64,000 bases of DNA from Puniceicoccaceae bacterium (GCA_002729725.1 PBYS01000078.1:1-64000), one strand, 5' to 3'; numbered from the stretch's first letter, positions 27,671 to 37,530 are shown. Notes: a model not told the origin generated them from the letters alone. Made by a program: numbers and translations.

Positions 27671-29005
27671 ATGAAAATATTCGAAGAACTCGAATCCGAG
27701 GTGCGTAGCTATGCACGTAACTTTCCGCGTCTGTTTAAACGGGCGGCGGGTGAATTCATATACGATGAAGACGGGAATGAATACATTGATTTCCTAGCCG
27801 GAGCGGGTGCGCTCAATTATGGACACAACCACCCAGTCTTTCGCAAGAAATTGATTGAGTACATTGAGTCCGAGGGCATCACTCACAGTCTGGATCTGCA
27901 CACTGATGCCAAAAAAGAATTTTTAGAAGCATTTAAGCAGCATATTTTAGAGCCACGCAAACTGGACTATACATTAATGTTTACTGGCCCTACAGGAACC
28001 AATGCAGTGGAGGCCGCGCTCAAAATTGCGCGTAAAATCACAGGTCGCTCACATGTAGTTTCTTTCACCAACGGGTGGCATGGGCAAACTTTAGGCGCGC
28101 TTTCGGCCACTGCAAATTCGCATCACCGCAATGGTGCGGGCATTGCTCTGACGGGGGGCCACCGCATTCCTTACGACGGTTATTTAGGCGACGAAGTCGA
28201 CACCACTGAATATTTGGACAAAGTGCTGACAGACAGTAGCAGCGGAGTAGATTTACCCGCGGCGGCTATTGTAGAAACGGTGCAAGGCGAAGGCGGCGTA
28301 AACTATTGCAGCATGCAATGGTTACAAAGTCTGGCCAAGGTTTGCAAGCGCCATGGCGTGCTCTTGATCGTGGATGACATTCAAGCGGGCAACGGGCGCA
28401 CTGGTGACTTCTTTAGTTTTGAATTTGCAGGCATTGAGCCAGACATCGTGACGCTCTCGAAATCGCTGAGCGGCTATGGACTACCTTTTGCTATGTTAAT
28501 GTTTAAGCCGGAGTATGACAAATGGACTCCAGGTGAACACAACGGCACCTTTCGCGGGAACAATCATGCATTTGTAACCGCAAAGTCAGCACTCGACACC
28601 TATTGGGCCGACGGCGAGTTTGCGCGTGAGATTAAGGAAAAGGGAAATTATATCGCCGGACGCCTCGACAAGATCGTCGAGAAGTATGGCGATGGCAATT
28701 TCACGGCCAAGGGTCGTGGCATGTTTCAGGGCATCAATTGTGTCAGCAGTGAGATTGCAAGCCAGATCTCACGAGCAGCCTACAAGCGCGGTCTGATCAT
28801 TGAAACCAGCGGCACCGACGATCAAATTATAAAGCTACTTTGCCCGTTGACCATCTCACAGGAATCACTGGCGAAAGGGATCGATATTATCGAAGAATCG
28901 ATCCAGGAAGTCTGCGCCGCCCATGGTGAAATCCCCGACGATCCGTGTTACTTCGACGACGTAGTCGTCGAATCGAAAGAAGAATCGCAGCATATCATCG
29001 CATAA
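27671..29005 (+). CDS. ectB: Diaminobutyrate-2-oxoglutarate transaminase
   Basis: A 444-residue PLP enzyme that makes L-2,4-diaminobutyrate from aspartate semialdehyde, the first ectoine step. [19 protein letters not shown] is the cofactor phosphate region, [12 protein letters not shown] and [14 protein letters not shown] are active-site strands, and [15 protein letters not shown] holds the Schiff-base lysine near residue 262. Length and motifs match EctB rather than general class III aminotransferases. It starts 20 bases after ectA and ends just before ectC, in the standard ectABC order. Confidence 0.97.
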   Translation: MKIFEELESEVRSYARNFPRLFKRAAGEFIYDEDGNEYIDFLAGAGALNYGHNHPVFRKKLIEYIESEGITHSLDLHTDAKKEFLEAFKQHILEPRKLDYTLMFTGPTGTNAVEAALKIARKITGRSHVVSFTNGWHGQTLGALSATANSHHRNGAGIALTGGHRIPYDGYLGDEVDTTEYLDKVLTDSSSGVDLPAAAIVETVQGEGGVNYCSMQWLQSLAKVCKRHGVLLIVDDIQAGNGRTGDFFSFEFAGIEPDIVTLSKSLSGYGLPFAMLMFKPEYDKWTPGEHNGTFRGNNHAFVTAKSALDTYWADGEFAREIKEKGNYIAGRLDKIVEKYGDGNFTAKGRGMFQGINCVSSEIASQISRAAYKRGLIIETSGTDDQIIKLLCPLTISQESLAKGIDIIEESIQEVCAAHGEIPDDPCYFDDVVVESKEESQHIIA

Positions 29006-29007
29006 TC

Positions 29008-29415
29008 ATGATCGTACGTAATTTAAAGCAAGCAGCCGACGAGGGGCGTAAGATCGTCTCTCCCGACGGGAACTGGGATAGCACACGCATGTTGTTGCAA
29101 GACGACGGCATGGGCTTCTCCTTTCACATCACCACGATTTATGCAGGTGCCGATTTTGATATGCACTATCAGAATCATCTGGAATCAGTCTATTGCATAT
29201 CCGGAGAAGGAGAAGTGCAATCACGTGAAGACGGGCAAGTTCATGCGATCGCTCCCGGCACACTCTATGTCTTAGACAAACACGATCGGCACACGCTACG
29301 AGCCAAATCAGAGATGAAGATGGCCTGTGTGTTTAATCCGCCGCTGCATGGCACCGAGGTGCACAATGCAGAGGGAGCTTACGAATTAGAGGCCGCTCCA
29401 ATTCAGCAGGGCTGA
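29008..29415 (+). CDS. ectC: L-ectoine synthase
   Basis: 135 residues of the cupin fold. EctC closes the ring of N-gamma-acetyl-diaminobutyrate to form ectoine, a compatible solute. [20 protein letters not shown] is the typical N-terminus, [20 protein letters not shown] contains metal-binding residues of the barrel, and [21 protein letters not shown] is the conserved C-terminal block. The ATG at 29008 lies two bases after the ectB stop. No ectD (hydroxylase) gene is present in the operon, so the product is ectoine itself unless ectD lies elsewhere. Confidence 0.97.
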   Translation: MIVRNLKQAADEGRKIVSPDGNWDSTRMLLQDDGMGFSFHITTIYAGADFDMHYQNHLESVYCISGEGEVQSREDGQVHAIAPGTLYVLDKHDRHTLRAKSEMKMACVFNPPLHGTEVHNAEGAYELEAAPIQQG

Positions 29416-29428
29416 GCCCTCCCCTCCG

Positions 29429-30862
29429 ATGATCCTCAGTTTTCTGCTATTCCTCGCGGCATTCGTAGTGATTGGCGTTAGTTCTGTGCGGCACAGTCGC
29501 GGCACCAAGAAGGACTACTATCTGGCAAGCTCATCAGTGGCTCCGTCCTTGGTCGGCCTGTCCGCCGTGGCGACGAACAATAGCGGCTACATGTTCATTG
29601 GCGTGATTGGCTACACCTACGCAACCGGCTTGGCGGCGATCTGGCTAATGATCGGATGGATCGCAGGCGACTACATCGCCTCGACCTTCATCCATGCCCG
29701 CCTACGGCGAGCAACCGCCCACACCAAGGAGGTCAGCTTTGCCGGCGTGCTAAGCCGCTGGGGTGGCCGCGAAGATGTGAGCCTACAGCGCATCTGTGCC
29801 ATCATCTCGCTCGTATTTCTACTCGCTTACGCCAGCGCGCAACTGGTCGCTGGCAGCAAGGCCTTGCACGTGCTCTTTGGCTGGCCTACCTATGCCGGAG
29901 CAGTGATCGGCGCCATCCTAGTCGTCGTGTACTGCCTAGCAGGCGGTATACGCGCCTCAATCTGGACAGATGCCGCACAGTCTGTGGTGATGATCTGTGC
30001 GATGACGATGATGCTAGTCGTCGGCATTCACAGCTTCGGCGGCATCGAGGGCGCGATCACAAAGATGGAAGCGATCGATGGCTATTTAAATTGGTTCCCA
30101 CAAGATCTCGCCCTCCCCGGACTGGCGGGCGGGCTCCTATTCGCCATAAGTTGGGCTTTTGCGGGCTTTTCTGTAATAGGGCAACCGCATGTGATGGTGC
30201 GCTTTATGACACTGGACAACCCTAGCCAAATGCGTCGCGCGCGGGCTTGGTATTACCTCTGGTTTCTCGCCTTCTATCTAATGGCAACGGGCGTAGGCAT
30301 GCTTTCGCGCATTTACATTCTCGATCCCGGCAATTTCGATGCAGAGCTCGCCTTGCCCACCATGGCGCAGCAGATGCTTCCCCCCTTTGCCGCGGGGATT
30401 GTGCTGGCGGGGATCTTCGCTGCGACCATGTCCACGGCCGACTCGTTGATCTTAAGCTGCTCTTCCGCGCTGACTCACGACTTGCTGCCAGGGAAAATCG
30501 AGAACACCAAAATCCTCAAGCTCGGAACCGCCTTGATTACCTTAGCCGCACTGGCCTGGGCCTTGCTCAACAAACAAAGCGTTTTTAACTTAGTCATCAT
30601 GGCTTGGTCCGGACTTGCAAGTGCTTTTGCACCGCTACTGATCTATCTCTGTCTCGGCGCACAGCCCAGCCGACAAGGATCCGTAATCGCGATTTTCGGA
30701 GGGCTCGGAACGGCACTGCTTTGGCGATTCTTGGGATGGCATGCCACCATCTACGAAGGCATGCCCGGGATCTTAATTGGCTTACTCATTCTAGTGATTG
30801 ATGGGCGACTCTCAGCAGCAGCTCGCAACGAATCATTAACAGAAAAAGAAACATACACATGA
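29429..30862 (+). CDS. Sodium:solute symporter (SSS/PutP family)
   Basis: A 477-residue integral membrane protein with about 13 helices. The family blocks include SSSVAPSLVGLSAVATNNSG in the first helices, QLVAGSKALHVLFGW, 'YCLAGGIRASIWTDAAQSVVM', GFSVIGQPHVMVRFMTL and 'AGIFAATMSTADSLILSCSSAL', whose TADS segment contributes to sodium binding. PutP-like members take up proline, ectoine or other solutes. Its place between ectC and the ect-type aspartokinase, with a stop overlapping the kinase start (ATGA), suggests uptake or recapture of ectoine or a related osmolyte. The substrate is inferred only from context. Confidence 0.88.
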   Translation: MILSFLLFLAAFVVIGVSSVRHSRGTKKDYYLASSSVAPSLVGLSAVATNNSGYMFIGVIGYTYATGLAAIWLMIGWIAGDYIASTFIHARLRRATAHTKEVSFAGVLSRWGGREDVSLQRICAIISLVFLLAYASAQLVAGSKALHVLFGWPTYAGAVIGAILVVVYCLAGGIRASIWTDAAQSVVMICAMTMMLVVGIHSFGGIEGAITKMEAIDGYLNWFPQDLALPGLAGGLLFAISWAFAGFSVIGQPHVMVRFMTLDNPSQMRRARAWYYLWFLAFYLMATGVGMLSRIYILDPGNFDAELALPTMAQQMLPPFAAGIVLAGIFAATMSTADSLILSCSSALTHDLLPGKIENTKILKLGTALITLAALAWALLNKQSVFNLVIMAWSGLASAFAPLLIYLCLGAQPSRQGSVIAIFGGLGTALLWRFLGWHATIYEGMPGILIGLLILVIDGRLSAAARNESLTEKETYT

Positions 30863-32301
30863 CACAGCACACAGTCGAAAAGATCGGGGGGACTTCTATG
30901 AGTCAATATGCCTCGGTGCGTGATAACATCATTCTGCAAGGTCGCCCGAAGGTCGACGCGTTCAATCGAATCTTTGTGGTATCCGCATACAGCGGCATCA
31001 CCAATCGCTTGCTCGAGCACAAAAAGAACGGGCAGCCCGGCATTTATGGGCTCTTTGCTAAAAGCATGCAAAGCGAGGCCTGGAAGGCAGCGATTACAGA
31101 CTTAAGAAACGAAATAAAGCGTATAAATGCCGAGTTGTTTGCGCATTCAGACTCCTTACAGGAAGCGAATCAATTCATCGAGCAACGTATCGACGATGCC
31201 GAAAGCTGCCTGGACGGGCTGTTGCAACTATGCGGGCACGGGCACTTTGAGCTCGGCTCGCACCTCGAAACCGTGAGGGAAATGTTGGCGAGTTTAGGTG
31301 AAGCACACAGCGCATGGAACACCGCACGCTTGCTAAACGAAGATGGGATCGCAGCGTGCTTCATTGATTTAACTGGCTGGCAAACACAGCGCCATATCAC
31401 ACTGGATGAACGCATACAAGAGGCCTTCGCTGACTTGGATTTGAGTGAAGCGTTCCCCATCGTGACCGGCTACGCGCATAGTCAGCGTGGTTTAATGAAA
31501 TCATTTGATCGCGGCTACAGCGAGATGACTTTCAGTCAACTAGCAGTGCTCACACAGGCGCGCGAAGCGATCATTCACAAAGAATTTCATTTGAGCAGTG
31601 CCGACCCCGGCATCGTCGGCGAGCAAAACGCAGAGCCAATCGGGCGCACCAATTACGATGTCGCCGACCAATTGGCCAACCTCGGCATGGAAGCGATCCA
31701 TCCGCGTGCGGCGAAGGGCTTACGCAAAAACGACATCGCGCTAGTGGTAAAAAACACATTTGAGCCACAGCACCCCGGCACACTCATCACCACCGGCTTC
31801 ACGCGCGAGCGGGCACAGGTCGAAATCATCACCGGGTGCACCGACATCTATGCCTTCACCCTATTTGATCAAGACATCGCGGGCAACTTCCATGAGTATG
31901 ATCAAGACATCGTAGAAACGATTCAGCAGTGCAAAGCACATATCGTATCCAAGGGAGTGAATGCCAACACCATCACTCACTACATCAATGCCAACCTGCA
32001 AACAATTAAGCGCATTCGCGCGCGACTACTAAAGCGTTACCCCGATGCTGAGATCGATCAACAGCGCGTCGCCTTTGTTTCCGCAATCGGCAGTAATATG
32101 ACAATTCCCGGCATCATGGCGCGCGCCACAGGTGCACTCTCGGCGCATAACATTAATATTCTAGCCACCGGCCAATCGATGCGACAAGTAGACATCAACT
32201 TTATTGTGAAAGAGTCCGATTATGAGGCAACCATCCGCAGTTTGCACCGCGTCTTAGTCGAAGAAGACGTACCGCGCGGCTCCATCGCCAATGCGGCTTA
32301 A
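30859..32301 (+). CDS. ask_ect: Ectoine-dedicated aspartate kinase
   Basis: A 480-residue aspartokinase of the Ask_Ect type. It phosphorylates aspartate to feed aspartate semialdehyde to EctB. The N-terminus TVEKIGGTSMSQYASVRDNI is the nucleotide-binding KxGGTSM motif. FDRGYSEMTFSQLA, and DPGIVGEQNAEPIGRTNYDV further on, belong to the catalytic domain. Two ACT domains at the C-terminus (e.g. GSNMTIPGIMARATGALSAH) resemble those of isoforms escaping lysine/threonine feedback. Overlaps the symporter by four bases and precedes the TPR gene by 9 bases, so it is within the operon. Confidence 0.93.
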   Translation: MTQHTVEKIGGTSMSQYASVRDNIILQGRPKVDAFNRIFVVSAYSGITNRLLEHKKNGQPGIYGLFAKSMQSEAWKAAITDLRNEIKRINAELFAHSDSLQEANQFIEQRIDDAESCLDGLLQLCGHGHFELGSHLETVREMLASLGEAHSAWNTARLLNEDGIAACFIDLTGWQTQRHITLDERIQEAFADLDLSEAFPIVTGYAHSQRGLMKSFDRGYSEMTFSQLAVLTQAREAIIHKEFHLSSADPGIVGEQNAEPIGRTNYDVADQLANLGMEAIHPRAAKGLRKNDIALVVKNTFEPQHPGTLITTGFTRERAQVEIITGCTDIYAFTLFDQDIAGNFHEYDQDIVETIQQCKAHIVSKGVNANTITHYINANLQTIKRIRARLLKRYPDAEIDQQRVAFVSAIGSNMTIPGIMARATGALSAHNINILATGQSMRQVDINFIVKESDYEATIRSLHRVLVEEDVPRGSIANAA

Positions 32302-32310
32302 GCACAATTA

Positions 32311-33240
32311 ATGATCTCAATGATAAAGCAGACCCCATGCTACGCACACTGGGCCTTCGTCTTGGCGCTCACATTATTGGGCTCGGTCAATGCCGGCGCA
32401 CAGGCCTTCGACGGGGCCGCGTCGAAGGTGGACCCTACGTCATCCAAAGGGAGCTATGCAGATAGCATCGAATCACTGCAGGAGCCACTCTACTCCCCTT
32501 TCATTGAGCGTTATGTATTGGACGAGTTAAAAACACTGCGCAGCGAGATGGCCGCACAGAAACATGAACTCATGCAACAGATCCTCGACCGCGAGCACAA
32601 TTCCGTAGACCGCGCGGTCGCATATTCCACTGACACGGTGACTTACTTCTTTTATCTCATCGCGGGGGTCTCTTCCATTCTGGTGATCATGGGCTGGTCG
32701 TCGATGCGCGACGTGCAGAAGCGTATTCAAGTGGCCGCTGAAGGTCGCGTAACGAAGCTGATCGACGTGTATGAAACACGACTCGAAAAGCTTGAACGCG
32801 TAGTCAAACAGAAGGCACAACACATCGAAGAAAACCGCGAAGAAATCGAGCGCACCCAAGACATACAAGCACTCTGGTTGCGAGCGGGACAAGAAAACAG
32901 CCCCGCGCAGAAGATCGCGCTCTATGATGAAATCCTGAAACACAACGCACAAGACGTAGAAGCTCTCACCTATAAAGCACACTCCGTGCTGCAACTAGAC
33001 GAACCGCAATGGGCAGCCAACCTGTGCACCCAGGCGCTCGACATCGATGCCGAAAACAGTCAGGCGCATTACCAACTCGCGCGCGCTTATTCTACCATGG
33101 GCTGTAGTGATGAAGCGATCCAATCACTACAGCGAGCGATTCATTTTACTGAATCTTATCGAGCAGAGCTCGGGAGCGATGAGGCACTCAAACCCATGGC
33201 AAGTTTGCCTGAGTTTCAGAAATTATTGTCGAATGCTTAA
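32311..33240 (+). CDS. Membrane-anchored coiled-coil TPR protein, last gene of the ectoine operon
   Basis: 309 residues, function unknown. Visible parts: an N-terminal signal peptide or anchor (HWAFVLALTLLGSVNAGAQA), a ~65-residue external segment, a membrane helix near 112-132 (YFFYLIAGVSSILVIMGW), a charged coiled coil near 140-190, and TPR-like helices to the end (AQDVEALTYKAHSVLQLDEP, ENSQAHYQLARAYSTMGCSD). The layout, with external loop, helix and internal TPR, would suit a protein linking envelope state to a cytoplasmic partner. It begins 9 bases after the aspartokinase. Its stop overlaps the stop of the opposing sulfatase by four bases. No named family recognised. Confidence 0.75.
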   Translation: MISMIKQTPCYAHWAFVLALTLLGSVNAGAQAFDGAASKVDPTSSKGSYADSIESLQEPLYSPFIERYVLDELKTLRSEMAAQKHELMQQILDREHNSVDRAVAYSTDTVTYFFYLIAGVSSILVIMGWSSMRDVQKRIQVAAEGRVTKLIDVYETRLEKLERVVKQKAQHIEENREEIERTQDIQALWLRAGQENSPAQKIALYDEILKHNAQDVEALTYKAHSVLQLDEPQWAANLCTQALDIDAENSQAHYQLARAYSTMGCSDEAIQSLQRAIHFTESYRAELGSDEALKPMASLPEFQKLLSNA

Positions 33241-34745
33241 TTTTTAATCTGATTGATGATCGGTGTATATTTTTCTCTGAGTGCGTCCGCTCCGGCTTGT
33301 CGGCCAGTAGCTTCAAGGTACTGCATGTAAGTTTCAAACCCTTCGGCCCCAGGTTGCCCATGCGTAAGAGAAGCATGGAAGGGGCCACCTTCGCGAATCA
33401 CAGTCCACAGCGGGTCCACTACATCGTTTCCAGTTAAGGCCATTTTCTGCATTTGCGCATCGTGCCACCTTGACAGGCGCCATTGGCCTTCACGGCAGAG
33501 CTCCGGATGATCTAGTGCCAAGTCGTTTTGCTCGTGTGGATCCGCTTCAAGGTCGTGCAGCATTTCTTGGGGGAAAAGATGGAAACCATCGTGGTAAGTG
33601 CGCGTATAAAGCCATTTCCCCCAGCGGACTGAGCGCTGGCAAACATGGCAGCATTGGCTAATCGTGACTTCATCGCGCCCCATATCCAAGCCCTCCGTAA
33701 TGGCCGGAGCATAGGACTCGCCATCCCAAATAGCTTGTATTTTACCTCCAAGCAATTCCATGACTGTTGGAGCAAAATCGAGATTGTAATGAAACTGACT
33801 ATTGCGAATACCTTTAGCACCGCCTGGATATTTAATAATCAATGGAACGCGGCAGGTAATGTCATCAGCGGTGCCGTGTTCACCGTAAAGACCCCATTCT
33901 CCTAAATTTTCACCGTGATCAGCTGAAATCACAATCATGGTATCGTCGTAAACACCCGCCGCTTTCAAGTCTTCCACGATGCAAGCAATTTGATCATCTA
34001 CGTAGCGGACTCCCATGTCATAACCGTCGATCACTTGACGCACGGACTCACGGTCAGTTGCTTTACCAGGATGACGAGGATACGCGGGATGACCATTTCC
34101 AGTATACATATCGATTTCGTGTGCACAGTGCGGGCCCACTTTCTGATTGTTGGCTTCGATCACCTCATCGGATAACCATTCAGGCAGTGGTTCATTCTCG
34201 AACTGATTTTCGATGTTCAAGGGCACACGATAAGGGGTATGGGGGTCCCAATAGTTAATATGCAAATACCAGTTATCCTTCGAAGCATTATCAGCCATCC
34301 ATTTACTGACAACAGGTTGCACAACTTCGGCGGATTCAGCACCACCTTGTCCGGTGTTATGTATTTCGTTGAAGCCAGCATAAAAATGCCATGCCGCATG
34401 ACGTTGACCGAAGGGGCTGATCATTGCAGTGTGATAATTGAGATGTTGCAACTGACGAGCGAGCCCGTGTTCATCAAAATTGTCACGGAAGCCGCGCTGA
34501 CTTCCTTCAATTTTGGGTTGAGCCGCGGTGCCTCCATGCCCCACAACGCCAGTTTGTATTCCGAAACGCCCTGAGTAGAACGCAGTGCGTGATGGGAGGC
34601 AGGGTGCATCGGGTGTATAACAACGGTCAAAGACGACGCCCTCTTTAGCAATCTGGTCGATCGCTGGACTGGTGTTGCGATGATAGCCGTAGCACCCTAA
34701 ATGATCTGGGCGTTGACTGTCGATATCGATGTATAGTATGCGCAT
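33237..34745 (-). CDS. Sulfatase (formylglycine-dependent)
   Basis: A 502-residue type I sulfatase, hydrolysing a sulfate ester. The N-terminus ILYIDIDSQRPDHLGCYGY supplies metal-binding aspartates. CLPSRTAFYSGR at residues 49-60 is the CxPSR maturation signature, whose Cys becomes formylglycine. ISADHGENLGEWGLYGEHGT provides further metal ligands. No signal peptide is visible, so it may be cytoplasmic, which is unusual for polysaccharide sulfatases but seen in choline-sulfatase-like and some phospho-type relatives. It lies two bases after the IclR gene on the same strand, implying co-transcription. Substrate unknown. No sulfatase-modifying enzyme gene is in this window. Confidence 0.9.
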   Translation of the reverse strand: MRILYIDIDSQRPDHLGCYGYHRNTSPAIDQIAKEGVVFDRCYTPDAPCLPSRTAFYSGRFGIQTGVVGHGGTAAQPKIEGSQRGFRDNFDEHGLARQLQHLNYHTAMISPFGQRHAAWHFYAGFNEIHNTGQGGAESAEVVQPVVSKWMADNASKDNWYLHINYWDPHTPYRVPLNIENQFENEPLPEWLSDEVIEANNQKVGPHCAHEIDMYTGNGHPAYPRHPGKATDRESVRQVIDGYDMGVRYVDDQIACIVEDLKAAGVYDDTMIVISADHGENLGEWGLYGEHGTADDITCRVPLIIKYPGGAKGIRNSQFHYNLDFAPTVMELLGGKIQAIWDGESYAPAITEGLDMGRDEVTISQCCHVCQRSVRWGKWLYTRTYHDGFHLFPQEMLHDLEADPHEQNDLALDHPELCREGQWRLSRWHDAQMQKMALTGNDVVDPLWTVIREGGPFHASLTHGQPGAEGFETYMQYLEATGRQAGADALREKYTPIINQIKN

Positions 34746-34747
34746 AG

Positions 34748-35497
34748 TTACTGTTTGAGCGTTTGAGTTAGGGATTGAATGATAAATTCAGGTTCGTTTG
34801 CCCGTGAGAAGTGGTACACTTCAGCGACTGCAAGCACGCCGAGAAATGACAAATCATCGGGGTCAAAAGCTGCAGCGGCAAATCGACGAACTCCATTGGA
34901 GTTAAAAGGAAGATCGTAGGCTGTTTGTTGCGACTTTGCGTGACGGATACGTTTTTGTATTTCCTCGCGGTCGATCGGACAGAGGATTCCATTGGCTGTA
35001 TAATGCTGACTCTTCTTTAGCGGCGGAGCTTGTGAAGCAAATGCGTGGCCGACACAAATAACCGCTTCAAGCTCAGTGTGCCAGTCACGTAGGAAGCCCG
35101 GTCGAGCTTGAACGCAAAGCTCAGTTTCAGGATTAGTTTGATGGATGAGCTGCATGCCGTCGCAGGTGGGTTCATACCATTCGACAGTGCAATCGGTGGA
35201 TGCAACTAACATTGTCATGCGTGCTTTCAGCGAATCACGAAAGCGCTCGATCGGAGATTGTAGAGGCTGGAGTCGAAAGAGTGCCTGATACCGCTTTTCC
35301 GGAATCTTGCGAACAATTCCCATTTGTTCCAAGGTGGCTAATAGGCGGAGTGTAGACGCTTTTGGGGTCTCTAATTGTCGACTAATCTGGTCCAGACTCA
35401 TTGATGAATGGCCTTCGAGTAGCTGTAGCAAGCGTAAGCCACGCTCCAATGCAGGCGCACTTGCTTCTACGCGATCAGACGAGCATTTAATTTCCAT
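34748..35497 (-). CDS. IclR-family transcriptional regulator
   Basis: 249 residues. An N-terminal winged helix (ALERGLRLLQLLEGHSSMSL then LDQISRQLETPKASTLRLLA) is followed by an effector-binding domain (~80-249) that includes the segment VICVGHAFASQAPP. IclR proteins respond to small aromatic or sugar-derived acids. It sits directly upstream of the sulfatase on the same strand, so it probably controls sulfatase expression and its own. A palindromic ATTTCAAATATGAAAT-like stretch lies just upstream of its start (35507-35524) and could be the operator. Confidence 0.88.
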   Translation of the reverse strand: MEIKCSSDRVEASAPALERGLRLLQLLEGHSSMSLDQISRQLETPKASTLRLLATLEQMGIVRKIPEKRYQALFRLQPLQSPIERFRDSLKARMTMLVASTDCTVEWYEPTCDGMQLIHQTNPETELCVQARPGFLRDWHTELEAVICVGHAFASQAPPLKKSQHYTANGILCPIDREEIQKRIRHAKSQQTAYDLPFNSNGVRRFAAAAFDPDDLSFLGVLAVAEVYHFSRANEPEFIIQSLTQTLKQ

Positions 35498-35502
35498 ATT
35501 TA

Positions 35503-35526
35503 AAATTCATTTCAAATATGAAATAA
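35503..35526. promoter_or_regulatory. Putative IclR operator palindrome
   Basis: TTCATTTCAAATATGAAATAA upstream of the IclR start contains ATTTCA…TGAAAT, a 6-bp inverted repeat around AATA. IclR regulators bind short AT-rich inverted repeats near their own start, so this is a plausible autoregulatory site. Confidence 0.35.
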
Positions 35527-35541
35527 CACTGCAAGTTTATT

Positions 35542-36000
35542 CTAAAACTTGTAGCTCAGGGATTGCCCAAAGACGTAGGCAGTCTTCCAGCTAGAGCCGC
35601 CGACTGCGCGTTTGGATTGTGTCATTAGATACAATGACAGTTTACTGCGCGCGCTAATTTTGAAGGTGGTCTTGATGGGGATGAAGCGATTTTCAAATAT
35701 TTCGTCTGTATCATAGCGAACGAATACTTCAGTGCTGGCACCGATCCCCACAAGCCGACCATAATCTTCCAATTTGTAATCCAGCCCGAAACGATGCCGC
35801 GAGATCCAGTAGTCGTCGCTGCCTTCAATTTCACGCAGGCCCAGCACGTGACGCATGCTGAACTTGAGATTGTCACTAAGCTGCCAGTGTGGACTGGCGT
35901 GAAGCCAGAAAATATGCAGCCGCCCATAATCATCCCCACAATCACTACGAATGTCCTCCAACAAATAAGTGGCGCCTAAATCCAGATTGGGGTCTACTAC
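35542..36000 (-). pseudogene. 5'-truncated outer-membrane beta-barrel gene (DUF2490-like)
   Basis: The frame encodes alternating hydrophobic strands typical of an outer-membrane barrel: GRLHIFWLHASPHWQLSDNL, RHRFGLDYKLEDYG, FVRYDTDEIFENRFIPIKTT and a terminal strand SWKTAYVFGQSLSYKF ending in Phe. The size, about 150 residues, and lack of any signal peptide show that the N-terminal half is missing. The frame ends upstream exactly where the neighbouring + strand gene also loses its start. The closest family I can suggest is DUF2490; other small porins cannot be excluded. Confidence 0.6.
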
Positions 36001-36834
36001 TGCCTCACCTTCACCCTCACAGCATCGCTAAGTGCCAACCAAGTTCGTGAGTTTTGGTTCAACGGCGCAGAGATCAACCGCTACGAACTAACTCAAACAC
36101 GCTACGGAGAGTCTCACCCAGGGCACGTCGAATTCATCTACGTCACCGAACCCTTCCTAACCGATGTCCAGGTTAAGAACGAATCCGGGGGGCAGCCATC
36201 GACTGACGTGCTCAAGCTCAACGCTCTGCGCACTTTTAACACCGGGATCTACAGCTACCGCACCATGAGCAGCACCTTTCAACCGATCGACTTGGAAAGA
36301 TACCCCCGGGCGCTCAAAACAAACACCAGTGTACAGGACTGGTGTGGCCAATCTTTTTCACAATTGAATCGAACAACACAAGGATGGCGTGGCGAACTGC
36401 GCTCCTACTTTCAAAGTGAAGCCGATCAAAACTTTGAACTTAGCGATGCCCTACTCGAAGATGCCGTATGGCTCAAGCTACGCCTCTCGCCTCAAAGCCT
36501 TCCCACGGGGCCCATCCAAATCATACCGAGCGGTGTGCATACCCGATTCGCCCATAGCCCGGTCCACATAGAACGCGCCACTGCAGAACGTATCACTCAA
36601 GGGGCAATGAGTCGCTATATCATCCGCTACGAAAACATCGATCGAGAACTACACATCAACTATGAAACAAAATTTCCCCATATCATCCAAAGTTGGAAGG
36701 AGATCGAAGACGGCAAGCGCATCACACAAGCAGTGCTCACTCACCGTTTAATGAAGAGCAATTACTGGTCTGAACACGCTCCTCAAGACGCTTCCAAACG
36801 CAAAACGCTGGGACTAAACCCCATCGCCAATTAA
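35980..36834 (+). pseudogene. Conserved hypothetical ('septum formation inhibitor Maf'-misnamed family), start missing
   Basis: The frame opens after TAA at 35977 and reads …CLTFTLTASLSANQVREFWF, the end of a signal peptide followed by the family's opening 'W…AEI..Y.L.Q.RYGE…VTE.F…VK'. FNTGIYSYRTMSSTFQPIDL and SVQDWCGQSFSQLNR are strongly conserved blocks. Databases often name this family 'septum formation inhibitor Maf', but it has no Maf fold and its function is unknown. No ATG, GTG or TTG exists in frame before homology begins; the first is GTG at 36208, 60 residues inside the domain. The 5' end seems deleted together with that of the opposite gene at ~36000. The remainder is intact. Confidence 0.65.
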
Positions 36835-36840
36835 GCCCGC

Positions 36841-37530
36841 CTACTGCCCGAAGAGCTGCTTCAACAAATCTGTCGAGCGCGCTAAAGGATTTTCACGTAT
36901 CGCTTTCTCTTCCTCAGCCATCGCGGTAAAGAGGCCATCCAGTGCTTGATCATTTACATATTGGTCCAGATCAAAATCACTGGCAGCGATTCCGGTAAAA
37001 GACTGAATTTTAGAGAAGAGGCCAGTCCCTGAACTTGGCACAGCCGACTGCATCTCCTTATATGCTCGCGTAGCACCTGTCGCATCCGTTGCTTGCGAAA
37101 TCAGTGGCAGCATACGCTCACTCAACTGAGCGCGGGATTTCTTTTCGAGGAAACGGGTAATGGCATCGTCCTCTCCCTTCCAAAGTGTATTAAGGTCCTC
37201 TAGTGCCAGGCTATTGATCGCCTCCTTCACAATCGCAGGCGCAGCAGCGACGCCTGCTTCCGCAGCACGATTGATCGTAGCTTGAACATCATCTAAACGA
37301 TAGTCTTGATTGATCAAAGCTAAAGGCTTGCGCAATTTCTCAACCGCGCGGGGCAATGGAATTTGATACAATTCAGAGTTAGCAAACCCGCCCTGCTGCC
37401 CCAGTGCAGTCAATGCACGTTCGGCAGAAACGGCCAATGCTTCACGTAGCGCTTTGGCCAATTCATCGGCATTTGCAAACGCACTCCCGAGCTCCGTATC
37501 AGCCGCAGGACTACTTTTAAAAATAGACAA
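36841..37530 (-). CDS. DUF4197 family protein
   Basis: 229 residues from the first usable start (TTG 37530); function unknown. DUF4197 proteins are secreted helical proteins. Family features include LAKALREALAVSAERALTAL near the start, LPRAVEKLRKPLALI, and the C-terminal 'DFDLDQYVNDQALDGLFTAM' with 'EEKAIRENPLARSTDLLKQL'. Upstream in frame, codons from 37623 encode a good signal peptide (IRSIQNTLLVALTVLLSTGA, then LRAESSW), but its first codon is ATT and no ATG/GTG/TTG is available. The true start may therefore be AUU. It lies downstream of the pirin gene on the same strand with a ~45-base gap and may belong to the MarR-controlled unit. Confidence 0.8.
   Translation of the reverse strand: MSIFKSSPAADTELGSAFANADELAKALREALAVSAERALTALGQQGGFANSELYQIPLPRAVEKLRKPLALINQDYRLDDVQATINRAAEAGVAAAPAIVKEAINSLALEDLNTLWKGEDDAITRFLEKKSRAQLSERMLPLISQATDATGATRAYKEMQSAVPSSGTGLFSKIQSFTGIAASDFDLDQYVNDQALDGLFTAMAEEEKAIRENPLARSTDLLKQLFGQ

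Noticed and set aside
36208..36834. Annotating the plus-strand gene as a complete CDS from GTG 36208
   Set aside because: Conserved family residues continue about 60 codons upstream in the same frame, including part of a signal peptide, so the complete-gene reading is wrong.
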